Part shown: positions 7,150 through 15,064 of the stretch, one piece after another
Layout of the letters: each line of letters starts with the position of its first letter
How positions within the stretch are numbered: position 1 is the stretch's first letter
The notes under the pieces: generated by a model
Database searches by the model: none
Told to the model about the DNA's origin: nothing
The model's input: only the letters and a program-made list of their open reading frames with translations
From: an uncultured Methanomethylovorans sp.
Lineage (GTDB): Archaea > Halobacteriota > Methanosarcinia > Methanosarcinales > Methanosarcinaceae
Direction of reading: 5' to 3'
NCBI RefSeq assembly: GCF_963678545.1
Contig: NZ_OY782870.1
Span: forward strand, 2,869,276-2,933,275
DNA length: 64,000 nt
Position numbers and translations under genes: made by a program

Positions 7150-9912
7150 TCAAATATTGTATATCTCTGAACTCTTTCTTACTTTTTCAATATCCCGATC
7201 GATAACAGAGAGTTTATTCTTGTCAACTTTGATCCCTGCAAGGTTTTCAATGAACCAGATAGATTTCACATGGTCATCAGGAGTCAGCTTCCAGTCGGGC
7301 TTCTCCATATAGAAATCGATGCCTTCAGCATATCTCATGAGTTCCATACGCACCTCTTCTGTGATCCAGCCAAGCTCCTCATAATAAGAGAGGATATCTG
7401 GAAGATTATTACGCCCAACGAGCTCCATAAGGAACTCAAGCCATTCCATACACAACTTAATACTTGTGGAATTTTTCATTATGCGTGTAAGTTGTATGCT
7501 CTGACCTGCCACTTTATAGCCGCTTGCCCCTATTTTTTTAAGCTCTCCCTCCACATACTTGGATAGCTCTGTCATTTCATCCCGAATCTCCTGCTGCGAA
7601 GCTGAAACGTTAGAAACATCAGTTGCAAGCGTTGAAATGTTTCCCGTCAGGTCTTGCACAGCTACAGACGTTTCAGCACCTGATTTCTCCATATTGGCAA
7701 ATCTTGGAACCAGACTCTCCATCAACCCGATTTTACTTGACAGACCAGATAAACGATCGTCAGTTTCCTGAGATGTCTCCTGCATCTTCGAAACAAGAGC
7801 TGTATACGATTCCACAAGCTCAGATATATGCTGTTCAATACTGGAAAGACTTGACATGATATTCTTATTCTCAGACTGAACATGAGATACTTGTTGTTCG
7901 ATTCCTGAAAGACGTGATTCCAGTTGCCCTACACGCTCATCCAGACCATCGAATTTCATACCTGTTGCTTTCAGCACATCATCAGAAGAGCTTTGCAGAA
8001 ATTTCACCGAATCCCCAAGAGAAGTTACATTTCCTGAAAGCTCCTCAAACATACTAAAAACCTGAGAAACATTTCCTGTAGATAGTTCCAGCTTTTCTCT
8101 TACATCTTCTAGTTCTTTAGACATATACAAAACACTGCTATCCACATCATCAGAAGATACAGATTTCTGTTTAGGAACAGGATCGGGTTTATAAAGAGGA
8201 CTCGATGGCCTCTGCTTCATGCTTGCAGGAAGAGAAGGCATTTCAGGGATTAAATTTTCCTGCTTTCCCACAAATTTAGGCTCATTCGTTGTGCTATTGA
8301 TTTTCCCTTTAACATCTTCAAAGACATCCGTACGAGTGGAAGGAGACGTATGTAAGTTATTCTCTATCTTCAGTGCCTCAGGGAAATCAAACAATGGATT
8401 TTCTATTGGCGTTACCTTCACAAAGTCGTTGGACGCACTATCATTTGCATGAATATCCGCCGTACTACCTTTTGAAAATGGAGAAGGAGGCTGTAACAAA
8501 TGATCCACACTATCATTAGGTGCAAAAGGAGATTTATCTGAAACTGAAATCGATTTATCAACTTTTGCTTTCTTTATTGTATTTTCATATCCCAAAGTGC
8601 CGAGTAACTGTAAAGAATCAGCATCTTCGTGATTATTGCCTTCTTTTATTCGCTCAAGTTTATCCATCAAGCTCTTACCTTTAGTAAGATTACGAAGATT
8701 GGACACAAGGGAGTTTGCCAACTCACTTATGCCTGCCACCAAGTTCCCGGACATTCCAGCCATCTTTCCACTGATACCTGTCTTTTTATCTTGTTCCCCA
8801 GTACCAGATACCGAAAGAGGACTGGCTGGGAAAGATGGCATAGCACCGGAAGGTGGAAATGGAGTAGGACCCGGAAAAACAGAACCCGCATCAAATGGAT
8901 TGGTTTGACTTGCAAATGGATCAGTAGCAGAACTAACCTGACCATTACCAAAAGGATCCTGAGAAGCAGAAAAAGGTTCTGCAGAAGGAGAGGGTGAAAG
9001 GAGGGAAGAACTACCCGATACTGGAGAAGAGCCAGGTGCGGAGAACGGATCCTTAAACAAAGTGGACCCAGCAAATGGAGAGTTGCCTGGAGCATCAAAA
9101 GATGGCCCTCCCGGGAAAACGGGAGCTACACTGCCTGATGAGGTAGCTTCAAATGGATTACCAGGACCAGAAACTATGGCAGGAGGGATTGGAGACGTAG
9201 ATGCCTGAATTGATGAGAATGGCAAAAACTGAACCGAAGCTGGAGTTATATTTTGAGGAGGGGGAGTCACGTCTCCTAAAACTTGAGTATTCTGGATAAA
9301 AGGAGAGGATATAGTGTTTTCAGCAGGTGCTGGAAATAAGGGCAAATTTGGTTTCTCTGATTCATTCAACATAGGACTGGGAGTAGAAAGCCCTGAAAGA
9401 AAAGGAGAAATAATAGCATTAGTTGTAGAAGGTACCGAATTTCCATCCTTGACACTGTCATCTGACACTGCCATTTCAAAAAGCGGCAATTGTTTTTTCT
9501 TAGCGTTCTGAGATTTAGATGAATCTTTTACATCAGCGGAGGGAGCCCCTGGCCCTGGAAATGTCACTTGTGGCCCCTGAGACAAAAAAGATGGCAAAGA
9601 CTCTTGTTTTCCACCTATTACAGAGGAAGGATTCAGATTGGTTAGTGGTTTATGATTAGATTGGAGAGAATTAAGATCAGGCATTTCCATAGAAAACAAA
9701 GGTGGAGCCATATTGGAAGGTGGTTGAGAAGAGTTATTCTCCTGAGGAAGGGGAGAAATACTTGTCTCCTGAATTACTTCTCCTGAGAAAGCCTTTTGGA
9801 AAAGATCGGGGATAGGAGCACCAGCTGCAAAAGGAGGTGCACCTGCAGGAGTATTAGTATTTGGCTCTTGGCCCTTTTTCTGGCCTGGCTGTTCCCATGG
9901 TAATTTACTCAT
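7150..9912 (-). CDS. Orphan ArlD/E (FlaD/E)-domain protein with long disordered N/DPF-rich region
   Basis: Protein of 920 residues, far longer than normal ArlD/E (about 130-400). Seen: residues 1-600 are Pro/Ser/Gly-rich and probably disordered, with repeated short motifs (GNPF, SPF, DPF, EPF, TDPF, TNPF) concentrated around 245-345. About 600-790 is heptad-rich coiled coil. Residues about 815-905 are a typical ArlD/E C-terminal domain; I count about 55 identities in 88 aligned positions with the ArlCDE protein at 62539-63771 (WxEFLMExVGRNNL, EKPxWxLxPxDHxKS). ArlC/D/E proteins form the cytosolic ring of the archaellum motor and dock chemotaxis adaptors (CheF). This copy lies 47 kb from the archaellum operon with its own TATA box. 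It has no ArlC motif. A motor-linked scaffold or polar organiser is possible (inference). Confidence 0.85.
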   Translation of the reverse strand: MSKLPWEQPGQKKGQEPNTNTPAGAPPFAAGAPIPDLFQKAFSGEVIQETSISPLPQENNSSQPPSNMAPPLFSMEMPDLNSLQSNHKPLTNLNPSSVIGGKQESLPSFLSQGPQVTFPGPGAPSADVKDSSKSQNAKKKQLPLFEMAVSDDSVKDGNSVPSTTNAIISPFLSGLSTPSPMLNESEKPNLPLFPAPAENTISSPFIQNTQVLGDVTPPPQNITPASVQFLPFSSIQASTSPIPPAIVSGPGNPFEATSSGSVAPVFPGGPSFDAPGNSPFAGSTLFKDPFSAPGSSPVSGSSSLLSPSPSAEPFSASQDPFGNGQVSSATDPFASQTNPFDAGSVFPGPTPFPPSGAMPSFPASPLSVSGTGEQDKKTGISGKMAGMSGNLVAGISELANSLVSNLRNLTKGKSLMDKLERIKEGNNHEDADSLQLLGTLGYENTIKKAKVDKSISVSDKSPFAPNDSVDHLLQPPSPFSKGSTADIHANDSASNDFVKVTPIENPLFDFPEALKIENNLHTSPSTRTDVFEDVKGKINSTTNEPKFVGKQENLIPEMPSLPASMKQRPSSPLYKPDPVPKQKSVSSDDVDSSVLYMSKELEDVREKLELSTGNVSQVFSMFEELSGNVTSLGDSVKFLQSSSDDVLKATGMKFDGLDERVGQLESRLSGIEQQVSHVQSENKNIMSSLSSIEQHISELVESYTALVSKMQETSQETDDRLSGLSSKIGLMESLVPRFANMEKSGAETSVAVQDLTGNISTLATDVSNVSASQQEIRDEMTELSKYVEGELKKIGASGYKVAGQSIQLTRIMKNSTSIKLCMEWLEFLMELVGRNNLPDILSYYEELGWITEEVRMELMRYAEGIDFYMEKPDWKLTPDDHVKSIWFIENLAGIKVDKNKLSVIDRDIEKVRKSSEIYNI

Positions 9913-9970
9913 AGAGTCTCAACTTCAAATATCACTGAGTTCAAAGTAATTAGAGTAAATTATACATGTA

Positions 9971-9980
9971 TTTATATAAA
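9971..9980 (-). promoter_or_regulatory. TATA box for the orphan ArlD/E-like gene
   Basis: The minus strand reads TTTTATATAAATAC. Initiation about 25 bp downstream gives a leader of roughly 35 nt before the ATG at 9912. No obvious Shine-Dalgarno sequence precedes that ATG. Confidence 0.5.
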
Positions 9981-10079
9981 ACTTATTGGTTGAACTTAGT
10001 AGCAATAAAGAAATAAAACAAAATATACACAAAAAAGACGATTTTAAGAACAGAAATGTTGAAGTAAAAGTTACATATT

Positions 10080-10171
10080 AAAAGCAGGCGCACATGAAAT
10101 TTGAGGGAATGGACGAGAGATAAAGGATGAAATTTGTGCTAGAAATTCATGTTGTTGTTACTCTGTGCGCC
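10080..10171 (-). ncRNA. Candidate small RNA of about 92 nt with closed ends
   Basis: On the minus strand the predicted RNA starts GGCGCAC (10171-10165) and ends GTGCGCC (10093-10087) followed by TGCTTTT, so the ends pair over 7 bp and a T-run follows. Inside, ATGAATTT (10150-10143) can pair with either of two identical AAATTTCAT copies (10135-10127 or 10102-10094), giving two mutually exclusive folds. A TATA box at 10202-10192 predicts initiation within about 1-2 nt of 10171. It is not a tRNA (no T-loop GTTC) and I see no C/D or SRP features. Family unknown. Confidence 0.5.
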
Positions 10172-10191
10172 TATTCTGTGCATACGCCATC

Positions 10192-10202
10192 AATATATAT
10201 AA
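10192..10202 (-). promoter_or_regulatory. TATA box of the candidate small RNA
   Basis: The minus strand reads CCCTTATATATATTG. The distance from the TATA centre to the first G of the 7-bp closing stem is about 25 bp, the normal archaeal spacing. Confidence 0.5.
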
Positions 10203-10304
10203 GGGTTTTGTAGTCGAGTATAAGTAAACTCAGGCAGCAGAGATCGGAAAATGAAATCTCATCATAATGATGAGAATGAGAACTGTGCAATTAGAGTTAC
10301 ACAC

Positions 10305-10312
10305 AAAAAAAA
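10305..10312 (-). terminator. T8 tract downstream of thiI
   Basis: An uninterrupted run of eight T on the minus strand, about 50 bp after the thiI stop. This is the kind of U-tract archaeal RNA polymerase terminates on. Confidence 0.45.
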
Positions 10313-10359
10313 TAGAGAAATAGAAAGAGTTCTCACATACCGAACATATATTTCACAGT

Positions 10360-11532
10360 TCACAATCTGAATACTTTCGCCCCAGCTACAGAAGACGTTA
10401 CCAGAACATCAATGTCCACTTTGCTTTCTTCAGCGAGCAGAGAATCATACTCAGCCCTTGTTTCAGGCTTTTCAGGCACAGCTGAACAGCATGTTACAGG
10501 CCTGATAGATACATCATAAGAACCTATCTTCCTTGCAAGATCTATTATATCAGACTTATCAAGTGCTATCAGTGGATGATAGAGAGGAATTGCAAGACCG
10601 TAAAGCTCAGCGTACATATTTGCAGATGTCTGGGAAGCTACCTGACCTAGAGAAGAACCAGTTATGACCCCTGTAGCACCTTCAAGTTTCATTATTTCAT
10701 AAGCAACCCTGTACATAGTCCTTTTACACAATACACAGGTTTTATTCCGGGAACACTGCTCCACAAAAGCCTTCAGAGAGCATCCATGAGGAATTTCATA
10801 TATTTTTAATGGACGACCGGGAGCCCATTGCTGCAACACATTTATACTATCCAGTGCACGCTGCCTTGTAGAATCATCTGCATAGGGTTCATTGCTACAA
10901 TACACCGGAATAATCTCAACTCCCCTTTTCATCATGAGCCAAACAGCTACAGGAGAATCGATCCCACCTGATACCAAGGCAACCATTTTTCCCTGAGTCC
11001 CCAGTGGAAGACCACCCACACCTCTGAAATTTTCCGTAAAGACATAAGCCTCCTTCTGGCGAACCTCTACGAAGATCTCCTTATCCGGAGTTTTAAGATT
11101 CACTGCAGGAGTTTTACCTTCTAAAACTAAACGCTCCCACACAGCATCTCCGCATTTCATCCCTACATCTTGAGAAGAAAAAGCATGATTACCTGTCCTT
11201 CGAGCCCTTATGGCAAAAGAATCACCTTCATGAATAAATTCTGAACCAATATCAGCGCATTTCTTTGATATATCTTCAAGATTCGCATCAACAGCATTTG
11301 CAAATGACGCAGAGACTACACCAAAAACATCAGCAGCAGCATTGGCTGCCCTTTCATCGGAAGTACGGATAAATATTCTTCCCCATTCCCTGCTTAATCC
11401 TGAATACTCTACACTGCGCTGATTAAGCATTGCAGAGATATTGCGCATAAGGATCTTTTCATAGTGATTCCTTACGCCCGGACTTTTCAGCGCCAGCTCC
11501 CCATATCTAACAATTACTATGTCTTTCATCAT
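10360..11532 (-). CDS. thiI: tRNA 4-thiouridine sulfurtransferase ThiI (archaeal, no rhodanese domain)
   Basis: Adenylates U8 of tRNA for sulfur insertion and may also serve thiazole synthesis. It has 390 residues. Seen: a ferredoxin-like/THUMP N-terminal half (IVIVRYGELALKSPGVRNHYE; THUMP about 60-165), then an ATP pyrophosphatase domain with PP-loop SGGIDSP at about 186-192, and CVLCKRTMYRVA and TGSSLGQVASQT motifs. It ends without the C-terminal rhodanese domain, as usual in archaea, so the persulfide must be handled by internal cysteines or another donor. The start may be either of two adjacent ATGs. The acylphosphatase gene lies 70 bp upstream. Confidence 0.93.
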   Translation of the reverse strand: MMKDIVIVRYGELALKSPGVRNHYEKILMRNISAMLNQRSVEYSGLSREWGRIFIRTSDERAANAAADVFGVVSASFANAVDANLEDISKKCADIGSEFIHEGDSFAIRARRTGNHAFSSQDVGMKCGDAVWERLVLEGKTPAVNLKTPDKEIFVEVRQKEAYVFTENFRGVGGLPLGTQGKMVALVSGGIDSPVAVWLMMKRGVEIIPVYCSNEPYADDSTRQRALDSINVLQQWAPGRPLKIYEIPHGCSLKAFVEQCSRNKTCVLCKRTMYRVAYEIMKLEGATGVITGSSLGQVASQTSANMYAELYGLAIPLYHPLIALDKSDIIDLARKIGSYDVSIRPVTCCSAVPEKPETRAEYDSLLAEESKVDIDVLVTSSVAGAKVFRL

Positions 11533-11602
11533 TCCACTGTATCCTGATGAGTTTGATATAACTTATCTTTGAAAATGATATAGATTTCAGACGCCCATAT
11601 AT

Positions 11603-11887
11603 TCAACGCCTGATGACAAAGCCCGTGAATTCACCGGAAGGCTTTTTCCATTCGATCTCCAGAGAATCCACATGAGACATAGGCGGACCTACTCTGAGTT
11701 TTTGCACAAATAATTCCACAACCCCCTTAGACCCTTCGGCCAGCACCTGCACACAACCGTTAGGAAGATTACGGGTATAACCTCGGATACCAAGCTCTTG
11801 TGCAATATTCTTTGTGAACTGCCGGAAATAAACTCCCTGAACCCTTCCACATATATGGACCTCGATAAGTACGTGCCCATTTTCCAT
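11603..11887 (-). CDS. acyP: Acylphosphatase
   Basis: Small cytosolic enzyme hydrolysing carboxyl-phosphate bonds. It is 94 residues long, the normal size. Seen: the family start HICGRVQGVYFR with catalytic Arg22, and GYTRNLPNGCVQV with catalytic Asn40. The ferredoxin-like fold is complete through GFVIRR at the end. It lies 24 bp downstream of thrS in the same direction and is probably co-transcribed with it. Confidence 0.95.
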   Translation of the reverse strand: MENGHVLIEVHICGRVQGVYFRQFTKNIAQELGIRGYTRNLPNGCVQVLAEGSKGVVELFVQKLRVGPPMSHVDSLEIEWKKPSGEFTGFVIRR

Positions 11888-11911
11888 GGAAGAGTATTCA
11901 GGAATACCAGC

Positions 11912-13816
11912 TTATATGAACTTTGGTCTCAAGGACAACATCTTTGCCAGAGGCAAACCTCTGTATGGCAAGCCAGCAATTTCTGCCTGTATGCGGGCAT
12001 TTAGTTCCTCAAGTGACATCTCCACAGTCTTAGGACGATTGGACTGAGATTCAGCACGTACTGTTACATTAATCTTGCCAGTCTCGACTTCCTTGTCCCC
12101 GATAACTACTACATAAGGTACCCATTCGCGTCCCGCTTCACGTATACGCTTACCTACAGTGTCTTCCCGGTCATCGATATCCACACGACAGTTCAACTTT
12201 TCAGAGACCTGCTTTGAAAACTCTAAATGTTTTTCAGATACAGGAAGCACTCTTACCTGAGTTGGAGAAAGCCATACCGGAAGCATAGGAACCTTACCAC
12301 GTTCAGCCCTCATAGCCTCTTTTTCCAGCAAGCCGTAAATACAGCGCTCGATAGCTCCACTTGGAGAGCAATGGAGGATGGTCGGACGTTTTTCTTCACC
12401 AGTAACATCAATATATTTTATGTCATATCTTTCAGCATTCTCTACATCTATCTGCACTGTGGAAAGAGCACTTGCCTTTGCCAGAGCATCCACAAAGTTA
12501 AACTCGAACTTAAGAACGAAATAGAAGAACCTTGTGTCCCACATCTCTACAAGCACCGGCTTGTTCACAGTACGGGCAAGGTTAGTGATGAAGTCCTTAT
12601 TCTCCTCGTAGAAATCCCTTGTGAACCTGATGGCAACCTCGAAGTCATCAACTTTGATACCTACCTGGTCCAAAATGCGGATACACATATTATACTGTTC
12701 TTCGAACTGAGCAACAGCCTGGCTCATGTCATGACAAAGAGTGTGCATATCAGGCATAGTGAATGCCCTCAGGCGACGCAGACCCACAAGCTCTCCCCTC
12801 TGCTCCTTACGGAAACTGTAACGAGTTAGCTCGATCATCTTCAGAGGCAGGTTCTTGTAAGACATAGTCATATCATGATTGATAAGGAATTGACCGAAAC
12901 ATGCAGCAAACCTCAGGAAAAGCTGCCTTTTATCGGATTCTATGGAGTACTGCCTTGCCGGGAACCTGTCAAGATATTTCTTGAGGGTTGGATGATTCAT
13001 ATCATACATCAAAGGAGTTTCAACTTCCATAGCCCCCACCTTGAGTGACTCCTCAACTACGTAATTTTCCAGTAAGGACTTGATAAGCCTGCCTTTGGGA
13101 TAAAAACGCATGTTACCGGAATCTGATCCTGGCTCATAATCGGCTATTTCCAACCTGCGCATAAGCTCAACATGAGGTGGTGCCTTTTCAACTTCTCTTT
13201 TCTTGGAGATCTCATAATCCACGAACTTACCAAGGTTCTCATGAACTTTGAAATCAAAACCATCCATTTCGTGAAGCTCGCCATCGGGAGTCAGTATACG
13301 CCAGTATGATTTGGCAGTGCTCTCGGCTTTCAGGGCCTCAGAGATCACTTCAGGCTTTCCTTCAAGAGCACAGACAACATTAACACCATCTTTGTTCTCC
13401 GGAGATATTGAACGAGAAAGCTCAGACAGCGGATGACCTTTGCAACTGATCTTGAAAGCTTTGTACCAGCCAAATGGAGCTCTTTTTACAGTGTACTTTC
13501 CAGAGAGTTCTTTTTCCATGGCTGTAAGCACATAAACTGCAACTTTCGGAGAAGATAGATTTGAACTTAGATGAGCATAAGGGTAAAGCATAACGTTGTT
13601 AGTTTTTACCTGCCCTATAACCTTCTCTATCTCGGAGATACCTTTTTGGACCACTTCATCGGGGTTCACCTCATCGGTCTTCTCTACGGCTATGAAAACT
13701 GTGAGAGCATCCTCTAGCCTGCCAGATTTCATTGGATCTTCGATCTTCTCTGCCACCGGGGTGCTTTTTTTGACCTCGTATTCGATATAATCAGAATGGA
13801 TGAGCAATAGCTGCAT
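11912..13816 (-). CDS. thrS: Threonyl-tRNA synthetase, archaeal type
   Basis: Charges tRNA-Thr; class II synthetase of 634 residues. Seen: an archaeal-specific N-terminal editing domain (residues about 1-145, D-aminoacyl-tRNA-deacylase-like, starting [15 protein letters not shown]), unlike the bacterial TGS/SAD arrangement. The catalytic core follows at about 190-510 with [25 protein letters not shown], a motif-2 region ([20 protein letters not shown]) and [15 protein letters not shown] as motif 3. The C-terminal anticodon-binding domain begins near [19 protein letters not shown]. The gene is complete, with a start just after an AT-rich promoter region. Confidence 0.96.
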   Translation of the reverse strand: MQLLLIHSDYIEYEVKKSTPVAEKIEDPMKSGRLEDALTVFIAVEKTDEVNPDEVVQKGISEIEKVIGQVKTNNVMLYPYAHLSSNLSSPKVAVYVLTAMEKELSGKYTVKRAPFGWYKAFKISCKGHPLSELSRSISPENKDGVNVVCALEGKPEVISEALKAESTAKSYWRILTPDGELHEMDGFDFKVHENLGKFVDYEISKKREVEKAPPHVELMRRLEIADYEPGSDSGNMRFYPKGRLIKSLLENYVVEESLKVGAMEVETPLMYDMNHPTLKKYLDRFPARQYSIESDKRQLFLRFAACFGQFLINHDMTMSYKNLPLKMIELTRYSFRKEQRGELVGLRRLRAFTMPDMHTLCHDMSQAVAQFEEQYNMCIRILDQVGIKVDDFEVAIRFTRDFYEENKDFITNLARTVNKPVLVEMWDTRFFYFVLKFEFNFVDALAKASALSTVQIDVENAERYDIKYIDVTGEEKRPTILHCSPSGAIERCIYGLLEKEAMRAERGKVPMLPVWLSPTQVRVLPVSEKHLEFSKQVSEKLNCRVDIDDREDTVGKRIREAGREWVPYVVVIGDKEVETGKINVTVRAESQSNRPKTVEMSLEELNARIQAEIAGLPYRGLPLAKMLSLRPKFI

Positions 13817-13921
13817 GATTTCACCTGAAAAATTACCTGTAGACTTAGATTAAACAATCCTTATAAACCTTTTTAACGGCAAAAAGTTGTGATACACTTA
13901 ACCGTCCAAAAAAGACGTTAT

Positions 13922-14995
13922 TCATGCAGAAGTATCAGTTTTTTTCGTTTCACCATAAACAGGAGTTCCCATATGAACTCTGTAGGCAGATATCAAGCAA
14001 GCCAAGATGATAGGTGCCAAAAAGAACCCGGAAATGCCCCCTACAAAAGCACCACCTAAGAAAGAAAGCATTATTAGTAGAGGATGCACACGCGAATGCA
14101 TGCTTGCAAGGTACGGCCGGAGTATAAATTCGGGTGGCAGGTAAATTACAATGGAAGCAACAATAAAGAATAATAAAGCTGACTCAAGTCCCATCTGGAA
14201 ATAGCGGATTATTGCAAGAGCAATGAGAACGGTATAACCCGCAAATAGAGGAACTATAGATGCAATGAATATTAAAGTTGCAAGAGCCAGGATATGGGAA
14301 AAGCCAAACAAATAAAATACAATCAGGGAAGTTACACTTACAAATAAAGCAGCATAAGCATTGCCAATGAACACACCTTTGAGTATCAGGTCAAGGTGTT
14401 TTATATATTCTGCAACCCACGGCCTGTTGTCCACTGGCATGAAAGACACTATATTTTTGTAGACCTTGTAGCCGTCAGCCAGAAGGAAGTAACAGACCAA
14501 CACAGATATGACCAGATTGAGAATGAACATTAAAATGCTCTTTGCATATGATAGCAAACCAAACCCACTCAGTAAAGGGAGGATGGAGGTAGACGTATCC
14601 CATATAAATTGCCGGATTGGCTCATTATATTGAGGTGGTACATCTACAGATGCAATAAAATCAAATAGATTATTAATGAATAAACCCTGGTTTTCAAATA
14701 TCCAGCTCATTAACCTTGTTATCTCAAATATGCCGGAACCAATGATCAAGACTACTGGCATTACAATAATAAGAGTGGCTAACAGCGCACCTAGACGTTG
14801 ATAGCGATGTAACTTAAGATATATTGGCCTTGCTATATATGCTAGAACTAAACCCAGTACTATACCATCCGCAAGAGGGAGGAAAATAGAAGCAAGTATC
14901 AGTGAAAGCAGTATAATGATCAAAACGACAGCTATCTTTAATCTGGAAGATATAAGCACAGAAATACCATCTAATTGACCTAACTGCATGTACAC
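13922..14995 (-). CDS. AI-2E family (PerM/UPF0118) membrane transporter
   Basis: Integral membrane protein of 357 residues with about seven to eight helices and the family layout: an N-terminal helix pair (VVLIIILLSLILASIFLPL ... LAYIARPIYLKL), a large periplasmic segment, then PLFAGYTVLIALAI and the C-terminal block RVHPLLIMLSFLGGAFVGGISGFFLAPIILA. Members have been linked to autoinducer-2 export or Na+/H+ exchange, but substrates in archaea are unknown. It is a single gene, 105 bp from thrS and 69 bp from the PAPS-reductase-family gene. Confidence 0.9.
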   Translation of the reverse strand: MYMQLGQLDGISVLISSRLKIAVVLIIILLSLILASIFLPLADGIVLGLVLAYIARPIYLKLHRYQRLGALLATLIIVMPVVLIIGSGIFEITRLMSWIFENQGLFINNLFDFIASVDVPPQYNEPIRQFIWDTSTSILPLLSGFGLLSYAKSILMFILNLVISVLVCYFLLADGYKVYKNIVSFMPVDNRPWVAEYIKHLDLILKGVFIGNAYAALFVSVTSLIVFYLFGFSHILALATLIFIASIVPLFAGYTVLIALAIIRYFQMGLESALLFFIVASIVIYLPPEFILRPYLASMHSRVHPLLIMLSFLGGAFVGGISGFFLAPIILACLISAYRVHMGTPVYGETKKTDTSA

Positions 14996-15064
14996 ACGTC
15001 GTATATTTTTTATTTTGTAACAGTTATATAATTAATATAAAAGTATTAAAGCTTCACCCATATA

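Larger units (their letters stand above)
9913..10359. other. 447-bp intergenic region downstream of thiI
   Basis: No gene frame is supported. On the minus strand it holds, in order, a T8 terminator tract of thiI (10305-10312), a 17-bp palindrome (10258-10274, CTCATCAT-A-ATGATGAG), a TATA box (10192-10202), a candidate small RNA (10080-10171) and the promoter of the 920-residue protein (9971-9980). Confidence 0.6.

Noticed and set aside
10087..10171. tRNA-like 7-bp closing stem at 10.1 kb
   Set aside because: There is no GTTCRA T-loop, no D-arm pattern and no anticodon stem, so it is listed only as an unclassified RNA candidate.
12227..12829. 200-codon open frame opposite thrS
   Set aside because: It is entirely antisense to the threonyl-tRNA synthetase catalytic region and low-complexity in composition; a shadow.
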